A DNA stretch of 64,000 bases from Eucommia ulmoides (taxonomy: Eukaryota > Streptophyta > Magnoliopsida > Garryales > Eucommiaceae), in the NCBI GenBank assembly GCA_016647705.1, contig CM028327.1:12074577-12138576 (forward strand). The letters are read 5' to 3'. Position numbers and translations under genes: made by a program. A model generated the notes under the pieces. That model was not told the origin of the DNA, ran no database searches, and worked only from the letters and a program-made list of their open reading frames with translations. The number at the start of each line of letters is the position of its first letter. Positions within the stretch are counted from its first letter, which is position 1. This document shows positions 22,183-33,355 of this stretch, in pieces.

Positions 22183-22608
22183 TGTTGGAATATTCTTTTA
22201 TGGGTTAGCATTAATTGAATTAATTGTTTTACAAAAACGAGTTAATAGATAGTTTATTATTTAAGCAGTCCAAATAATCAGTGATCATATTTTGATTTGG
22301 ATTGTGGCGTCTTTTACATAGAAGCCCAATTAAGTGGCAAATGTAGGTTTATGGTTTCGTTGAAGCCCGTTATGGGAGGGTTCAACGAGAAGCCCTAATA
22401 TATATAACTAGGTCCTCTTCCTATACGAAATCTAGATCATAGAGATGAAGACCTAGTTAGTAATCTGTTGCAACAGATTCAATCTCCTACAATGGTCGAG
22501 ACAGGTACGCTTTCGATTACCGTTCTTCATTGTTGTGTCCTAATAATCATGTATGCTTTAAATTATTGTTTAATTTCGTTTTATTATGATTATGAGAAAT
22601 AATCAACA
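22183..22608 (+). repeat. Element C 5' LTR
   Basis: 426 bp, TGTTGGAATATTC to AATCAACA. It is the same sequence as the 3' LTR apart from point changes and indels. The usual LTR role is promoter and polyadenylation signal; TAATATATATAACTAGG near 22397 is a possible TATA region. Confidence 0.95.
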
Positions 22609-22610
22609 TT

Positions 22611-22622
22611 TGGTATCGGAGC
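22611..22622 (+). other. Primer binding site of element C
   Basis: TGGTATCGGAGC two bases after the LTR matches the initiator methionine tRNA complement (TGGTATCAGAGC) at 11 of 12 positions. Confidence 0.9.
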
Positions 22623-23765
22623 CTACATACATGATTTATGATTTACAATTAGTTTTTTTTTTTAAATTTTCTTTAGTTTCTGTTCATTCATGAAATCGAA
22701 ACTTGCGGCTATAATTTCATGAGATTTTTGTTACAATTAACTGTAAAACATTATGGTTTTTATTCTCATAGATTCAACATTTAAATTGATATATTATATG
22801 TGCAATTTGGTTGTGTAATCAGAGAGAATTTCAACGTTGAAGTTTCGGCTACGAACCCTAGAAAACTTCCGAAACCGAAATTTGGGGCCGTGATTTCATG
22901 TACTTTTTTGCTTCTATTGAAAATAAAACCTTAAGGCTTTTATTTCTATTGATTTAAGTTTTGATTTGATATATTATACATGTTATTTGGTTGGGTAATC
23001 TATGAGTAGTTCAACTTCGAAATTTCGGCCAAGAACTTTAGAAAACCGAGACTTTTTTTTTTTTAAAATTGATGAAGATTGATAATTTTTTTGTTCAATT
23101 AAACGTTGTAGATAGTTTTTAAATTAATATTAGGTACAAACCCATATAAAATTCGGTAGAAATAAGAGTTAAAATCGAGTTTTGGGTTTTGGCCATGGAG
23201 GTGTAAAAACCGAGACTTGTTCTTCAATTTTAGACATGATTCTCCTGTTTTTTCTTCAATTAATCATTACATACATGTTAGAAATTAGTGTATCTACATA
23301 AACCCATAAAAATATTGGAGAAAAATGATCGTTTTTAGGGATTTACAGAAGCGGGCTGAAACTGGGTCAAGATAACCTGGTTCAGACTCGGCTGGAGGTT
23401 GAAGACAACCTCCAACTGGTCCTTTATTTCTGTAAGTGCGTAACTGGCGCATGGGGGAGCGTGAACATTCTTCCGGGACCCGTTTTGGGTCCCTTTTTTC
23501 TATGCACTTGTTTTCACGCCCTCTAATTTTTTTGTAAAATTTATTTTATTTTTTGAGGATTAAAAATAATTTTTAGTTAATTATTACTTATTACGTGATT
23601 TAATTAACTTAAAATTATTTTTAGACATGATTTTCTATTGAAAATTTTACATAATTTATATTGGACGATTTGAGATAGGATTGCAGTACTCACTCTCCTT
23701 AGATTAAGATTTATTGATGTGTACTCTCCTAGTTAGTTTTAAATCACATAAAACTAGTTTAATAA
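22623..23765 (+). repeat. Element C leader, part 1, with a 180-bp direct repeat
   Basis: Non-coding leader. Two units of about 180 bp (about 22690-22870 and 22870-23050) share TTGATATATTATA, ATTTGGTTG.GTAATC, TTTCGGC and AAAACCGA-type words. No ORF of note. Bases 23761-23765 are the left target copy (AATAA) of the solo LTR. Confidence 0.7.
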
Positions 23766-25379
23766 TATAATGACCCGGTTTCCCAGGGCCGCCACTCGGT
23801 TTCTCCCATTGAAGAATTTATACCAAAATTCGATTGTCTAAATTTTTATTATGAAAAATCTGGTAAATTTATAATGCGACTGCGTCCAGTAATTAATAAT
23901 TCGTCTTATGAAAATATTTTAATTTACCATTTGACGGCGAAAATTGTAATTATCGAATTCATCGATTGCAACAATAAATAAACAAATACAAGTTTTACAA
24001 ATAAAAATTCAAATATATTTCCAGTTGCCGTTTCGTGTGTGTGACCGATATTCTAATCTGTAGGATCCGATAAATTTTCAACACTTCGGTGACCAATTAT
24101 ATTTATCGAATAATTATAATCGAATAATGAATAATTTATTACTGGTAAATCCAAGAAATTTTACATATGATGGCGACAATCACAAATGTCAAATTGATTG
24201 ATTCAATTTTTACACCGGTCAATAATAAATTCAACTATTACAAATTAATTAGAAATTCAACTGAAATTCTTGTCACCTGATTATTTTTAAATACCCAAAT
24301 AAATTTCTAACACTGGTCAATTTAATACTAATGTTTAAATTTGTAATTTAATATACAATTATGGCGACAATTATACTTATTGATTTAAATTTTACAATAC
24401 GACGACAATAATTATATTCAATTTATTGCGTGAATTTATAATTTTTTTTTACTTTCCAATCTGAGGTAACAAATTTGTGTATTTACCTTTAATATTATCC
24501 GACTAAAGAAATTGGTCCCCAAGAGATAAAATTTTCGAATTACAAAATATCAACGGTAAAAGAGATAAATTTGTCACCCTGGCCCCCAAGATTTTTTAAC
24601 GGTCCAAATTACAAATTGATATAAAGTAAAATCCATTAATATTTTATCTCAAATAAATTCAGATATCAAGATTTAATCTGTTAATTCTCAAACCCGGGTA
24701 TGATAAAATATTAATTCATATATGGGAATAAGTATTAATCTGTTAATAAATTTATGTTACGCATAAAAACATTGCAATTATCCATAGGGAATTAATTTGT
24801 TAAGAGAATTAATTACCTCTTGTGGGGATATCCATATTTAATTTGCCTTTAATGGTATATTATCTCAGTAATGGCTTAATATAGGGTTTGAGATGCATAT
24901 TAATTATCTTAATATAAATTGACAATATGCCTTCCATAAATTTATCAACGGTACAGATTGGTCTCCAAATTTTAAAGTCTGAAACTGTCTTCCAAATTTG
25001 TATCAAAATATTAAGTCGATGTAAATAATAAATACAACTAGTACAATTTTAAATAAAAATTCAAATGAGATTCTTGGTGCTGTTCTCGTTCTCACCGGCC
25101 CTACAATCAAAACTGTGGGGTTGTGAGTTAACATTCAGTAAAATTTTAACTCCTCTAATACATGCATTTAATCAATATAACAAATAAATCACATTGACAT
25201 GATTCTCACATAATTTTCACATAATCATAATTATTTTATGAAATTTAATAGTTAAAATTCAACAATAATAATAGCATGAATCATAAAATAGGAAAATTAA
25301 ATACATATATTAAAAGCGTTAGAAATTCTACCTGAAATCCAAAGTTGAGATCCAAAACAAACTACTCAAAATCCTTCTA

Positions 25380-25415
<36 letters not shown>

Positions 25416-25544
25416 CCAACATATGCAGCTCTAGTTTTTCCTTTTTTTCTTCCTTATGTTTTCTCGCCTCAATCTCTCTGGCCCACCTCACTTCACATGT
25501 CTCTTGTCTGAATATATAAAACTTATCCACTTCTTATAAAAAAA

Positions 25545-25580
<36 letters not shown>

Positions 25581-25904
25581 CTTTACACGTGTTAGTAGAA
25601 GGTTTATATATATATATATATATATATACTTGGTCACAATGGTTTCTTTCTGTATGAAGGAAGCGATTGTGATCATTAGTTTATTTATTTACATAGCGCC
25701 TCCCCTTAAAATAAAAAAAATATTAATTATATCCCCAAACTCTTAAAAATATATTTTAAATGACACAATCATCTCAAAACAATTAACACTTAATACCAAA
25801 ATTTTTCAAATATTATTTATACTAAAAATTTATAAAACCAACTCAAAAATGTTAAACTTATATAAACTAATATTTTCAAAAATACAAATTTTCGAGGTAT
25901 TACA
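23766..25904 (+). mobile_element. Ty3-like solo LTR in the element C leader
   Basis: A 2139-bp block starts TATAATGACCCGGTTTCCCAG (the original start was probably TGTAAT) and ends GAGGTATTACA, mirror-image ends typical of LTRs. It is flanked by perfect AATAA duplications (23761-23765 and 25905-25909). The TGTAATGACCC-type start is common in Ty3-type plant LTRs; that class assignment is inference. It contains microsatellites: (TA)n(TG)n at about 25381-25415, (ATT)n at about 25544-25578 and (TA)n at about 25607-25628. Strand is taken from the terminal sequence. No internal region remains. Confidence 0.85.
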
Positions 25905-25909
25905 AATAA

Positions 25910-26710
25910 TTAGTTTAAAAATATGGTAAAATTGTTGTTCAAATTTTTGCAACTATAATTGATCGTTGATCATCGAAAGTACATTTGGTAACGTACTTCA
26001 TCTTGTTTTGATCATATGCATATATGTCGCTAATATGCACTGTTGTGATTGGGCAATATAGTTTAATTTTTTCAATTTGAAATTGATGCTTGTGAATTGT
26101 TGAGGTTATTATACTAAAGTGATTTAACCAAAATAGTTTGCAAGTTTTTTGAGTTCCTATTTTGTTGATGAAATTTTTTAGATTAATTTATATATTTACC
26201 TGCCCAAAAGGGGTTATTGTGCAGATTAATTTAATTGTTGGGTAATATAGTTTGATTTTCTCAATTTGGAACGGTTGTTTGTGAACTTTTGAGGTTATTT
26301 CACCAAAGTGATTTAATTAACATAGTTTGCAAGTTTTCGAGTTCCTATTTTGTTGATGGAACAATTTTAGATTAATTTGTATATTTACCTGCCCAAAGGT
26401 GGTTATTGTGCAAATTAATTTAATTGTATGAGTATATTATGTGAGATAAATAATTTGATAAGTTTGTTTGTCCAAAGGGAATAAATTTTGAAAGATTATT
26501 TGTTTCATTATGTTTTGAAAGAAATGTATAGATTTGAAGGTCAATCTACCCAAAGGGGATGAATTTTTAAATTAGTAAATTTTTCTTATTTTGTTGATTC
26601 TCATGATTAAAGAATAATTATTTATTGTAGACTCCGCCCAAATGGGAGTTTATAATAACACAATTGATTCTTATATTGTATTGCCTATACTTAATTGAGC
26701 ATTTTGCCTA
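25910..26710 (+). repeat. Element C leader, part 2: 189-bp direct repeat and CCCAAAGGG hairpins
   Basis: Two units (about 26051-26239 and 26240-26425) share GG.AATATAGTTT, TTTTGAGGTTATT and CCTATTTTGTTGATG. From 26205 to 26655 five sites carry a CCCAAAGGG-type inverted repeat: GCCCAAAAGGGG, GCCCAAAGGTGG, TCCAAAGGGA, CCCAAAGGGG and GCCCAAATGGG. These can form small hairpins in the genomic RNA just upstream of gag, where LTR elements usually hold packaging and translation signals. That role is inference. Confidence 0.7.
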
Positions 26711-27660
26711 TTGCCCATAATTGATCAAGTTGTATTTTTTTTTGTGAAAAAAACAGTTTCTTTTACTGTGAACAACAATAACACCACTATTGAAATTCTA
26801 AATAGGTCATATTATAAGAGATGGAGGTCAGAAATAGAGTTCACTTTGAGAATAATGGAATTGGACCTGGCCCTGCGTGAGGATGAACCTCCTCAACCTA
26901 CTAATGAAAGTACTGAAGCCGTGAAAACTCATTATGCAAATTAGGAAAGGTCGAATCGTTTGAGCCTCATTTCAATTAAGAGGTCCATTGCTGAGCATCT
27001 CCTTAGATGAATACCTGAGAGCAAAAAGGCTAAGAAATTTCTCACTGCTGAGGAAAACTTATACCAGATATTGGACAATGCCGAGGCTGGGTATTTTATG
27101 GATGGATTGATGAATATGAGGTACGATGATACAAAGGCATTCACAAATTCATCTTGAGAATGGTGAATCTTCAAACTAAATAGAAGGCACAAAACATTTC
27201 GCTTCCTGATAAGTTCATTATTCATCACGGTCCCAACTCTAAGCCAACCTCTTTTAACTAAATCAAGACTGCCTATAACACCCAGAATCAGACTTGGAGT
27301 GTAAACGATCTGATCACGAAATGTGTGGTCGAGGAAGAAAAACTAAAAAGAGAAATGAATGAATCTGCTCATTTTGTTACTCTTAGGAAGCAGAAAAATC
27401 CGAAGAGGGGTGAAAAGACTAGAAAACCCAACTTCCACGGTCACAAGAAAAGGCAGAATTTTAAGAAAAGTGGGAATGAGAAGCAGAGAAATGAAAATGC
27501 CAAGAACAGAGTCATTAAGTACTTTCACTGTAATAAAAAGGGTCATAAGAGGGTTGATTGCTTTAAGTTTAAGAACTGGCTAGAGAAGAAGAAGAAACAA
27601 GGTATTTTATATGCTTATGTCTGTTTTGAATCTAATTTAGTTGATTTTCCTTTAAATTTT
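26711..27660 (+). pseudogene. Element C gag remnant
   Basis: The opening part has YYKRWRSEIEFTLRIMELDL and LREDEPPQPT, matching a copia gag (UBN2-like) N-terminus, then ERSNRLSL and a helix ending in AEHLL. A stop at 26942 replaces a conserved tryptophan. A frameshift near 27138 moves the reading frame; the next section runs 27325-27660 and ends with a zinc knuckle whose first cysteine is tyrosine (YFHC, then GHKRVDC). Gag would form particles and package RNA. The start used here is the first clear in-frame position; the true ATG is not certain. Confidence 0.8.
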
Positions 27661-29080
27661 TGATGGCTTGACAGTGATGTTACCGTTCATGTTACAACTT
27701 TTTTTTTACAGGGGATAAGAAACATGAGGAAGCCAAGTGAGAAAGAGTCAAAGCTTAAATTTGGCGGTGATATCGGGATTGGTGTTGAGCACGTCGGGAC
27801 TGCTGTTTTAGATTTAGACTCTTGTTTTCAGCTTAATTTGGACAATGTTTTCTGTGTACCTTTATTTAGAAGGAATTTAATTTCTCTTTCAATACTTGAT
27901 AGGGCTGGATATTATTTCACCTTTTCAAATAAAAAAGTTGAGATGATTTATGACTCTAAGGTGGTTGGAAATTGTGTGTTATCTGGTGGTCTTTATAGAT
28001 TGTTGTTGTTATTTGTATGTTCTTACAATGTTGAAAACATTGTTGCTAAAAGATCTTTACCTAAGGAAAGATCTTCGTTATTGTGGCATAAGCAGTTGGT
28101 ACACATTTCTAAGGAATGAGTAGATCGCTTGATTGGTTCTGGGACTCTTCATCCTCTTGGTTCTGATAACTCGAAAGTTTGCATTGATTGTATAAAAGAA
28201 ACATTGACCAAGACCAAGAAGAAGGGTGCTATTCGTAGTCACAATTTGTTGGAGATTATTCATACAGACATTAGTGGGCCTTACTCGACTACCTTGTGTG
28301 GCAACAGGTACTTCATTACATTTATTGATGATTTCTCTAGATATGACTATGTTTATTTAATCAAAGAAAATGCAAATGCTCTTGAAATATTCAAAATCTT
28401 CCGAACTGAAGTTAAGAAACAACTAGGAAAAGTCATTAAGATTGTGAGATCTGATCGAGGTGGTGAGTATTATAGGAAGCATAGTGCTACAGGATAACAG
28501 AAGGGACCTTTTGCAAGGTACTTGCAAGATAACAGTATTGTTGCTTAGTATACTATGCCAGGAAGTCCTGAACAGAATGGCGTGGCAGAGGCGAAATCGC
28601 ACTCTTATAGAAATGAAGAGAAGCATGATGAGCATATCGAATTTGCCAAAATATTTGTGGGGTGAAGCCATCAAAGAAGAAACCTACATTCTAAATCGCG
28701 TCCCTAGCAAATCAGTGCCTAAAACACCATTTGAACTGTGGACGAACAGAAAACCCAGTTTGAATCATTTTAGAGTATGGGGGTATCCAGCTGAGATGAA
28801 GCTCATCGCTCATTCTATGAAGAAATCAGATTCGAGAACTACTAGATGCTATTTTATAGGGTATCTTAGTCACTCAAAATGATACATATTTTATTGTTCA
28901 ACTTGCGGCACTAGAGTTGTTGAATCTTAAGTGAAATTTGTTTTGGAGTTGGATGTTGTTGAAGTCATTCCCTCTCAGTTCGATGAAAGAGTGGAACCCA
29001 TTGACGTTGTTTCTTTGCCTATACCGGCCTCAGAAGTTACCTCTTATGATGGAGCTATTGATTGATGGATTCAGCGAGGT
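27661..29080 (+). pseudogene. Element C protease-integrase remnant
   Basis: After a stop at 27661 (a tryptophan in related elements) comes WLDSDVTVHV, the protease site with D-S-D instead of D-S-G (27670-27678). GAG-pre-integrase (VFCVPLFRRNLISLSILD and a histidine-cysteine set ending VCIDCIK) leads into the integrase core: first Asp in EIIHTDISGP, second in [10 protein letters not shown], Glu in PEQNGVAE, with a frameshift near 28590 before [14 protein letters not shown]. The C-terminal part holds [24 protein letters not shown] and CYFIGY. Stops at 28117, 28546, 28880 and 28927 break it. All three catalytic integrase residues can still be found. Confidence 0.85.
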
Positions 29081-30856
29081 ATGGATATTGTCACTCCTCC
29101 TACTGCTGAAGTAACGCTTATTGCAGATGAGATCTTTCTAACCAACGAGGTTGCGAATGAGTTCTCTTCTGAAGTACAAGTGAGAAGATTGCAAAGAGCT
29201 AGAAGGGCTACAATTTCTAAAGAATACCATGCTTACCTTGGAAATGGAGAATATGATATTGGAGAAGAGGTGGACCCGATTACTTATCATGAAATTCTCA
29301 ATAGCGATCAGGCAAATAAATGGCTAATTGTTATGAGAGATGAGATGCAGTCTATGTCAGACAATGATGTTTGAGAACTTGTTGATCTTCCCAAGGGATA
29401 TAAACCCATTGGATGCAAATGGGTATTCAAGACCAAGAGAGACAACAAAGGGAATGTTGAAAGATTCAAGGCCCGATTGGTTGCTAAAGGGTATTCACAG
29501 TGAGAAGGCACTTATTTCACAGAGACTTTTTCACCAATTTCCACTAAAGATTCCTTTAGGCTAATTATGACGTTGATAGCTCATCTTGACTTAGAGTTTC
29601 ACCAAATGGATGTCAAGACAACTTTTCTCAATGGAGATTTGGGTGAGAAAGTCTATATGTCACAACTTGAGGGATTTAAGGAAAATGGAAAAGAGAACAT
29701 GGTATGCAGATTGAAAAGGTCCATTTATGGTATCAAGCAAACTTCTCAACAATGGTACTTAAAATTTGATAAAATTGTGACATCTTTTGGTTTTGTAGAA
29801 AACAAGTTTGATCAGTGCGTCTATATGAAAATTAGTGGGAGCAAGTTCATTTTCATGATTCTCTGTGTTGATGACATCTTGCTTGCTAGTAGCGATGCGA
29901 ATCTCCTGAATGATACCAAACGTCTCTTGTCTACTAATTTTGACATGAAGGATCTCGAAAAAGTATATTTTGTTCTGGGTATTGAGATTTGTCGTGATAG
30001 ATCTCAAAACCTTCTCGGACTATCTTAGAGAGCCTATATCGATCGTGTGCTTAAAAGGTTCAACATACAGATGTGCAAGGCAGGTGATGTACCTGTTGTG
30101 AAGGGAGATAAACTCAACAATGAACAATGTCCAAAGAATGATTTGAAAAAAGATGTTATGAAGACTATTCCTTATGTCAGTGCAATTGGTACCCTAATGT
30201 ATGCACAAGTATGTACGAGACCTGATATCGCATTCATTGTTAATGTTCTTGGTAGATATTTGTCGAACCCTGGGCATGATCACTGGGTTGCTGCAAAAAA
30301 AGTCATGAGATATCTACAAAGAATGAAGGATTTTATGCTTGTCTATAAGAGGGTTGATAATCTCGAAGTAATTGGGTACTCAGATTCTAATTTTGGTGGT
30401 TGTTCAAATGATCGCAAATCTACTTCAGGATATATTTTTGTTCTAGCTGATGAAGCCATTTCATGGAAAAGTGTTAAACAGAGCCTAATTACATCCTCGA
30501 TTATGTATGCTGAAATTGTAGATTGTTATGGTGCATCATCTCAAGCTCTCTGGCTATGAAATCTGATCTCGGAGCTGCGAGTTGTTGATTCCATCTCTTG
30601 ACCCATTGTGATTTATTGTGACAATAATGCAGTTGTGTTCTACTCCAAGAACAATAAGATCAGTACGGGTTCCAAGTATATAGAAATTAAGTATCTCACA
30701 ATCAAATACTTAGTAAAGAAGGGAGATATCGTGATCGAGCATATAATAACTGAGTCTATGCTTGCTGATTCTTTAACCAAAGGTTTAAGGCCCATAGCGT
30801 TCAAGTAACATGTTGTGAGTATGGGTGTCATTGAGTCTTTTGATTCTCTAATTTAG
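29081..30856 (+). pseudogene. Element C reverse transcriptase-RNase H remnant
   Basis: One frame runs through the whole region without a frameshift, broken only by stops at 29372, 29501, 30026, 30557, 30599 and 30806; the final stop is at 30854. Landmarks in order: [46 protein letters not shown], the catalytic motif LCVDDILLAS (29864-29875, usual YVDD changed to CVDD), VSAIGTLMYA, RPDIAF, then RNase H motifs SDSNFGGC, KSTSGYIF, YAEI, IYCDNNAV and a tail ADSLTKGL. It would have copied element RNA into DNA. Most stops fit loss of Trp, Arg or Gln codons by transitions. Confidence 0.9.
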
Positions 30857-31521
30857 TGGGAGGTTTTGTATTCTATTTATTTCCCTTTATTTCGCTGATT
30901 TTGTTGTGATAACTATTGTTATGCATTTTTCAAAATTGAAATTTATTTGATGATCATCATTATTGCATATTATATTGTTGCATATCATATTATTTGAATT
31001 GGTTATGCAATATGGTATTTTAAGATATTGTGCCTTAAAAATTACAGTTATATACTTTTGGTTGTCACAAATCATTATTTTGAGATCTTGTGATGTATTG
31101 TTAGTGATAGATAACTTGTTAAAGTCAAACAATTTTATTTTATTGAGAAACTGCAATTAACAATTTCATATTGTTGAGAAATTGTAATGAGGACCGATAA
31201 AAACAATGGATATTAATAATGATCACATGTTGGTATTGGTTTCTTATTACACTACTGAGCTTACGATCCATGTCGATATGGTTATAAGTATTTATGAGTA
31301 TGAAAGTCTTATATTTGTTGAGATTAACATATATGCTATTATAATCCAATATTAAGATTATATTGAACCGGATAAGTTTATCAAGATACTACTTATAAAC
31401 TATCATTTATTTAAATAAAAGGTATGGCCACACAAAAAATAATTTTTTTTTTCTGTTATCAACCCGAGAGTCTTATTTTCAAAATTAAATTTATTCAATT
31501 AATGTATCTCAAGTGGGAGAA
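30857..31521 (+). other. Element C 3' untranslated region and polypurine tract
   Basis: About 650 bp of AT-rich non-coding DNA follow pol. The polypurine tract AAGTGGGAGA lies at 31511-31520, immediately before the 3' LTR. No env-like ORF is present. Confidence 0.8.
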
Positions 31522-31977
31522 TATTGAAATATTTTTTTATGGGCTAATATTAATTGAATTAATTGTTTTACAAAAACGGGTTAATGGATAGTTTATTATT
31601 TAAGCAACCCAAATGACCAGTGATCATATTTTGATTTGGACTGTGGCGTCTTTTACCCAGTTAAGTGACAAGTATAGGTTTATGGTTTCGTTGAAGCCCG
31701 TTATGGGAGGGTCCAACGAGAAATCCTAATATATATAATTAGGTCCCCTCTCTAGTCTAGATTAAGGGTTTTTTTCTATTGAGAGTCGCCACCATGAAAT
31801 TTAGATCATAGGGAGGAAGATTTAGTCAGTAATCCGCTGCAACAGATTCAATCTCCTGTGATGGCCGAGACAGATACGTTTTCAACTACTGTTCTTCATT
31901 ATTGTATCCTAATAATCATGTATGCTTTAAATTATTATTTAATTTCGTTTTATTGTGATTATGACAAATAATCAACA
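31522..31977 (+). repeat. Element C 3' LTR
   Basis: 456 bp, TATTGAAATATTT to AATCAACA. Its first bases changed from TGTTGG. Relative to the 5' LTR it carries an extra stretch of about 40 bp near 31755-31800 (TCTAGATTAAGGG and onward) and lacks a few bases near 31650. Confidence 0.95.
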
Positions 31978-31982
31978 CAATT

Positions 31983-33350
31983 ATCCCTCAAATATCTAAC
32001 GGCCAAAATTAAACGATTACAAGAGACATTTTCATCCCTTGAATTAGATCCAAATGTTGAGATGTTATACACAATTTTTTTTCTATTTGATCAATTTTAA
32101 ATCCAACGGCCCAAATTAAACTTCATTGTAAATTATCCTTATAATTATGTAAAATATATACCTAACAACATCTATTCTATAAAATAAGACATTTTACATT
32201 TTGAACACTTTTAAACGTTGAATCGATTTTGAACCAACAGTCAAAATTAAACAACATTTAAAATTACCTTTATTAATTTTATATAATCCTATAATCTCTC
32301 TAACAAATCAGAAATATTTCCCCAAATATCTCACACACCTTTCCACAATACATACCCACAAATCTCTTGCCTCCTTCATCGTTCCTACTCCTTCCCCCAT
32401 CTCACTTCGCTGTCTCTCGCTCGCTACCATGCTCTCAAGAGTAAGACTAATACAAATATGTTGTTTCATTATTTCCTTCACTTTTTAACCTTTTTTTTTT
32501 TTTTTTGTTACACAATTTGTTTAAGGAAAAACAATTGGCCATGGAAAAGAGAAATGAGGAAAAGGGAAGGGAAAACAAAATGACCTAAATAATGTGGTAT
32601 GATCTTTGAATTTGTAATTATCTCAATTTTCTTTCAGTTTCTAGTTTGAAGAACCTTTTGCTTATCGATTTTCGCTGTTCTCTCTTAACATACTATATAT
32701 TATAGATGGGCCACTGGCAACAAGATTCTATAAATACTTAATGCATCGTATGTTGTCTACTCTTTTAGGTGAAATTATTTGTAGAATTTTTCTAAGTGAT
32801 TGGATATAATAGTTCATATTTTTATTAAAATATTCTACTCCGCAATGTTAACTACTTATTAGTGTCCATTTAAAATCAATCTATCATTATTTGCTGGCTT
32901 ATTATTGTCTTTATTTGAAAAGAGGAGGTTTGATTTTTTGCAATATATAAACAAAGGAGAGTGTAAAACATTTTTTACCATGTATTTTTTATTACATTAT
33001 TATTCATCTAAAAACAATTGTTGAATATTTATTTTCGGTTACTGGTTATGTTGGTTATTGATTGTATTTATTTGAAAATAGGAGTCAGTAATGAAGATAA
33101 TTTTGTTTAAACAAAGTGTTTTTTTTTTAAAACTTTTTTAGCCAGTATTCTCTACATTAGTTGTGTACATTTTATTTGTTAATTTGTGACTATTTATTGA
33201 ATATTTTTTCATTGTATGGTTCATTTTTGCTTAATCAAATATGTTATTTTTTTTTATATTAAATTAACTATTAACTTAATAATAATAATAATAAAATTAG
33301 AACTCGTGTCTTCAGACACGGGATATACACTTGTGTGTGTGTGTATATAT
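31983..33350. other. Unassigned AT-rich DNA between elements C and B
   Basis: No gene recognised. A C/T-rich patch at about 32370-32430 precedes ATGCTCTCAAGAGTAAGA (near 32429), which has the look of a short 5' exon with a GT-type donor, but nothing else supports it. (AAT)n at about 33279-33293 and a (TG)n(TA)n run at 33331-33355 are present. Element B inserted in this TA run, so the original sequence continues at 46490. Confidence 0.4.
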
Positions 33351-33355
33351 ATATA

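Larger units (their letters stand above)
22183..31977 (+). mobile_element. Element C: full-length Ty1-copia retrotransposon
   Basis: Two LTRs (22183-22608 and 31522-31977) bound an internal region with primer binding site, leader, gag, protease, integrase, reverse transcriptase, RNase H and polypurine tract in copia order. The flanks are a perfect 5-bp duplication, CAATT (22178-22182 and 31978-31982). A solo LTR of another family lies in the leader (23766-25904). Without it the element is about 7.65 kb. It has many stops and a few frameshifts but is otherwise complete. Its short LTRs and gag-pol sequence set it apart from the SIRE-type elements A and B; I do not assign a lineage. Confidence 0.95.

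Noticed and set aside
25488..25676. Minus-strand open frame rich in Ile and Tyr
   Set aside because: It translates (ATT)n and (TA)n microsatellites inside a solo LTR.
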